DNA of 64,000 nt from Odontocerum albicorne (lineage: Eukaryota > Arthropoda > Insecta > Trichoptera > Odontoceridae): assembly GCA_949825065.1 (NCBI GenBank), contig OX463865.1:16321763-16385762 (forward strand). Reading direction: 5' to 3'. Shown here piece after piece: positions 62,176-64,000 of the stretch. The notes beneath the pieces were generated by a model. That model was not told the origin of the DNA. It saw only the letters and a list, made by a program, of their open reading frames with translations, and did not search any database. The position numbers and the translations under genes were made by a program. Position 1 is the first letter of the stretch, and the number at the start of each line of letters is the position of its first letter.

Positions 62176-62438
62176 CTAGCATACCGGTGTCCGATCGTCT
62201 CACCTCAGTGTGCCGTCGGATTCAGTACAGCGGTGTGGTCGGTGAGTTTGCTGGTGGGCAACGGCTCACTCACTTGAAACAAATTCCATGGCACGGTTTT
62301 ACTTTTCAACAGATTATCCAGGATCGGGATGTTTTCTCACAGAAGATAGACGTGGAAGAACGGTTCAAAATTGACGTTGAAGTGGCGAGGGGATCCTCGA
62401 CTACGAGGCCCGACAGCATCGGCGACAAATACTAATAA
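62176..62438 (+). mobile_element. SINE2/LINE-H deletion derivative
   Basis: Same 5' start as the 49699 insertion (CATACCGGTGTCCGATCGTC), same body through CATGGCACGGTTTTACTTTT + CAACAG. It then skips the coding region and rejoins at AGGATCGGGATGTTTTCTCA + CAGAAGATAGACGTGG, and ends CGAGGCCCGACAGCATCGGC. About 350 bp are missing relative to that insertion. Confidence 0.8.
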
Positions 62439-62449
62439 TGATAAAAGGA

Positions 62450-62820
62450 CAATTGATACAGGGCCATTTAGATAGCAAACTGTCCTAAAGGGCGGTCTAA
62501 CTCGGAACGTTAATCAACTATTATTCACAGATTCAAAATATTACATTATAAATATACACATATACACACTTCTTACCAAGGAATGACCAATACGTGATAG
62601 CTACATATTCTTCTTAACACTTGCCACCCTGTGATGGATATTGAGTGACCAGGACTTATATTTTATTTGATTATTCGACGTTTTAATACATAATAAAATT
62701 ATTTTTTAAGTTAATTACAAAAAATAACTTAGCAGATTTTGCATAATTTAAATTTAAAACATACATTTTTCACTGGGTGCTTAGCGTCCAGCACCGTGGC
62801 TGGCGTAATTTTTTAGTACA
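62450..62820. repeat. Dispersed repeat W
   Basis: 62630-62816 is the reverse complement of 44563-44740, ending CCAGCACCGTGGCTGGCGTA. The upstream part (GTCCTAAAGGGCGGTCTAAC) resembles 43205-43260. Element class unknown. Confidence 0.65.
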
Positions 62821-62832
62821 GTAAGGCAAGTG

Positions 62833-63437
62833 TTAAACTTTCCCTTTCTGTGCTAAAAAAATCGGCGCGTTCCGGTGCTGTGTATTCAATACACATGTAA
62901 AAATGAGCGATTTAAAATCGGAAAAATAAAAATATTCATAGCCAATCGCTTAAATTAATTATATTTCAAGTCAAAAGTTTTAATAATTTAAATTTAATTG
63001 CTGAAAACATAAAAAAAAATCGGCCAACGTTTACAAAACGGGCAAAGAGACCACCTCAAACGAATGGCCGCGAGCTACTGAAGCGAGAGAAGCGAGCGAA
63101 CTGAGATTCTATTTCTTGCGTTCCCATACACCGAAATAGAGTGAGGCGTAAATAGCTTCGCTTCTCACCCATCGTGTTTTTTTAGAATTAATATACCTAC
63201 GTCACACACCGGCGCACGTTAGATTGTATTGATGAATTTATTCCCGATTTTCACAAAATATCTCTGATGTGGCCGATAAGTGCTAATTATTATTAATATT
63301 ATTTTTTCATTCAATGCGTAAATGTATAACGGAGAAATACCTAAAATCTGAACCCCGTATTTATTATATTTATAGATATATTAAAGTTTTTAGAAGCAAT
63401 GTGTACTAGTTACATATCACAGGGAAGGAAGGGTTAA
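62833..63437. mobile_element. TTAA MITE family P1, copy 4
   Basis: Left TTAAACTTTCCCTTTCTGTG, right (inverted) TTAACCCTTCCTTCCCTGTG, TTAA on both sides. Interior matches copies at 14092 and 26753. Confidence 0.88.
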
Positions 63438-63663
63438 GGTGTAGTGTAGTTTATTACGTAGTGTACACATAATATAAATATCATAAATTTTGATGAGACT
63501 CTTAAAAAAGTTTGTCTTCAAATGCTTCTTAAAGCTGCGCACGATACACGTATCTCTTACACTAAAAGGTAGACTATTTCACGCTACAGGACCAGCAACA
63601 GCAAAAACTTTATTATTATATCTCGCCCAACTGGTACACTTTAGACAACCAATTTAATACATG

Positions 63664-64000
63664 AAAACTATCGTATTCGTCCGACTATAGGGCGACTCTG
63701 ATTTATAAGGCGACTCCTATTTTTTAATCTGCTTTTAGGAGAAAAAAATATTTCCCTCACCATTATAATACGAGTATTATGAAAAATAAAATACAAAATG
63801 TTTAATAAAATACAAAATGTTATGAATTAAAACAAAGTACTCAGCTAATAGTAAAGTACATGTTTAAACATAAAAGGAAGAAACAAAAAAGTCCAACTAC
63901 AGTAGCTGATCAGATCAGTCAGATTCACATATGGCTATATGGTAAAGGCAGCATCCTCAGCATCAGTCTCATCTCATCTTCAGTGATATTATCGTTTTCA
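63664..64000. mobile_element. DNA-element end, copy 2 (runs off the window)
   Basis: CTATCGTATTCGTCCGACTA + TAGGGCGACTCTGATTTATA, matching 58498-58690 through GTAAAGTACATGTTTAAACA. AAAATACAAAATGTTTAAT is duplicated near 63790. The element continues beyond 64000, so its length and any coding content are unknown. Confidence 0.55.

Noticed and set aside
1..64000. Bacterial operons, prophage or endosymbiont DNA
   Set aside because: No dense coding, no ribosome-binding-site-led frames, and eukaryotic transposons throughout.

Overview
This window looks like repeat-dominated, AT-rich arthropod (most likely insect) nuclear DNA. The evidence is the mix of elements: several mariner families, TTAA-flanked MITEs, a pogo/Tigger relic, many 5'-truncated non-LTR retrotransposons (LINEs), tRNA-derived SINEs and large satellite arrays. 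I found no convincing host protein-coding gene, no rRNA, no functional tRNA gene and no CRISPR array. Nearly every open frame longer than 60 codons is a transposon relic or an artefact of a tandem repeat. The species cannot be named from the sequence alone.

Layout. 1-5 kb: a 206-bp satellite built from a LINE fragment, LINE and SINE relics, a 17-bp and a 50-bp tandem array. 5-8 kb: LINE pieces and the first of six LTR-like elements. 8.2-12.6 kb: three tandem arrays (63 bp, about 30/90 bp, 38 bp). 12.9-20.3 kb: a well-preserved LINE reverse-transcriptase C-terminus, LTR and MITE copies, CR1/Jockey-like LINE 3' ends, a 355-bp tandem duplication. 20.4-29.5 kb: three mariners, TTAA MITEs, further LINEs. 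29.7-41 kb: LINE and SINE copies, two more mariners (one split by an LTR), and a pogo relic inside a possible hAT-like element. 41.3-42.6 kb: a 246-bp higher-order repeat carrying perfect 30-bp palindromes. 43-64 kb: LINE C-termini, including one with a C2H2 zinc finger, LTRs, mariners and MITEs.

How the parts relate. (i) Six LTR-like copies of 308-436 bp each have their own 4-bp target duplication. (ii) Three TTAA-flanked MITE families (4, 2 and 1 copies) look piggyBac-like. (iii) Two mariner families are each present as two copies that share an internal deletion, which suggests spread of non-autonomous deletion derivatives. (iv) Two tRNA-derived SINE families each share a 3' tail with a different LINE family in the same window. 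(v) Nesting is frequent (LTR in mariner, LTR in LINE, MITE in LINE, mariner in mariner), so a relative insertion order can be read.

Labels used below are local to this report. LINE-A: CR1/Jockey-like, motif LWNQLQTNIRLA. LINE-B: motif FEYLGFQDE. LINE-C: related to A. LINE-D: motif YGAETWTVRASDRRRIDAF. LINE-E: motif STLRWFGHVER. LINE-F and LINE-G: single copies. LINE-H: C-terminal zinc finger. SINE1, SINE2: tRNA-headed. P1-P3: TTAA MITEs. MITE-Y, X, Z, W: other dispersed repeats. All annotation is by eye; boundaries not marked by a target duplication are approximate.
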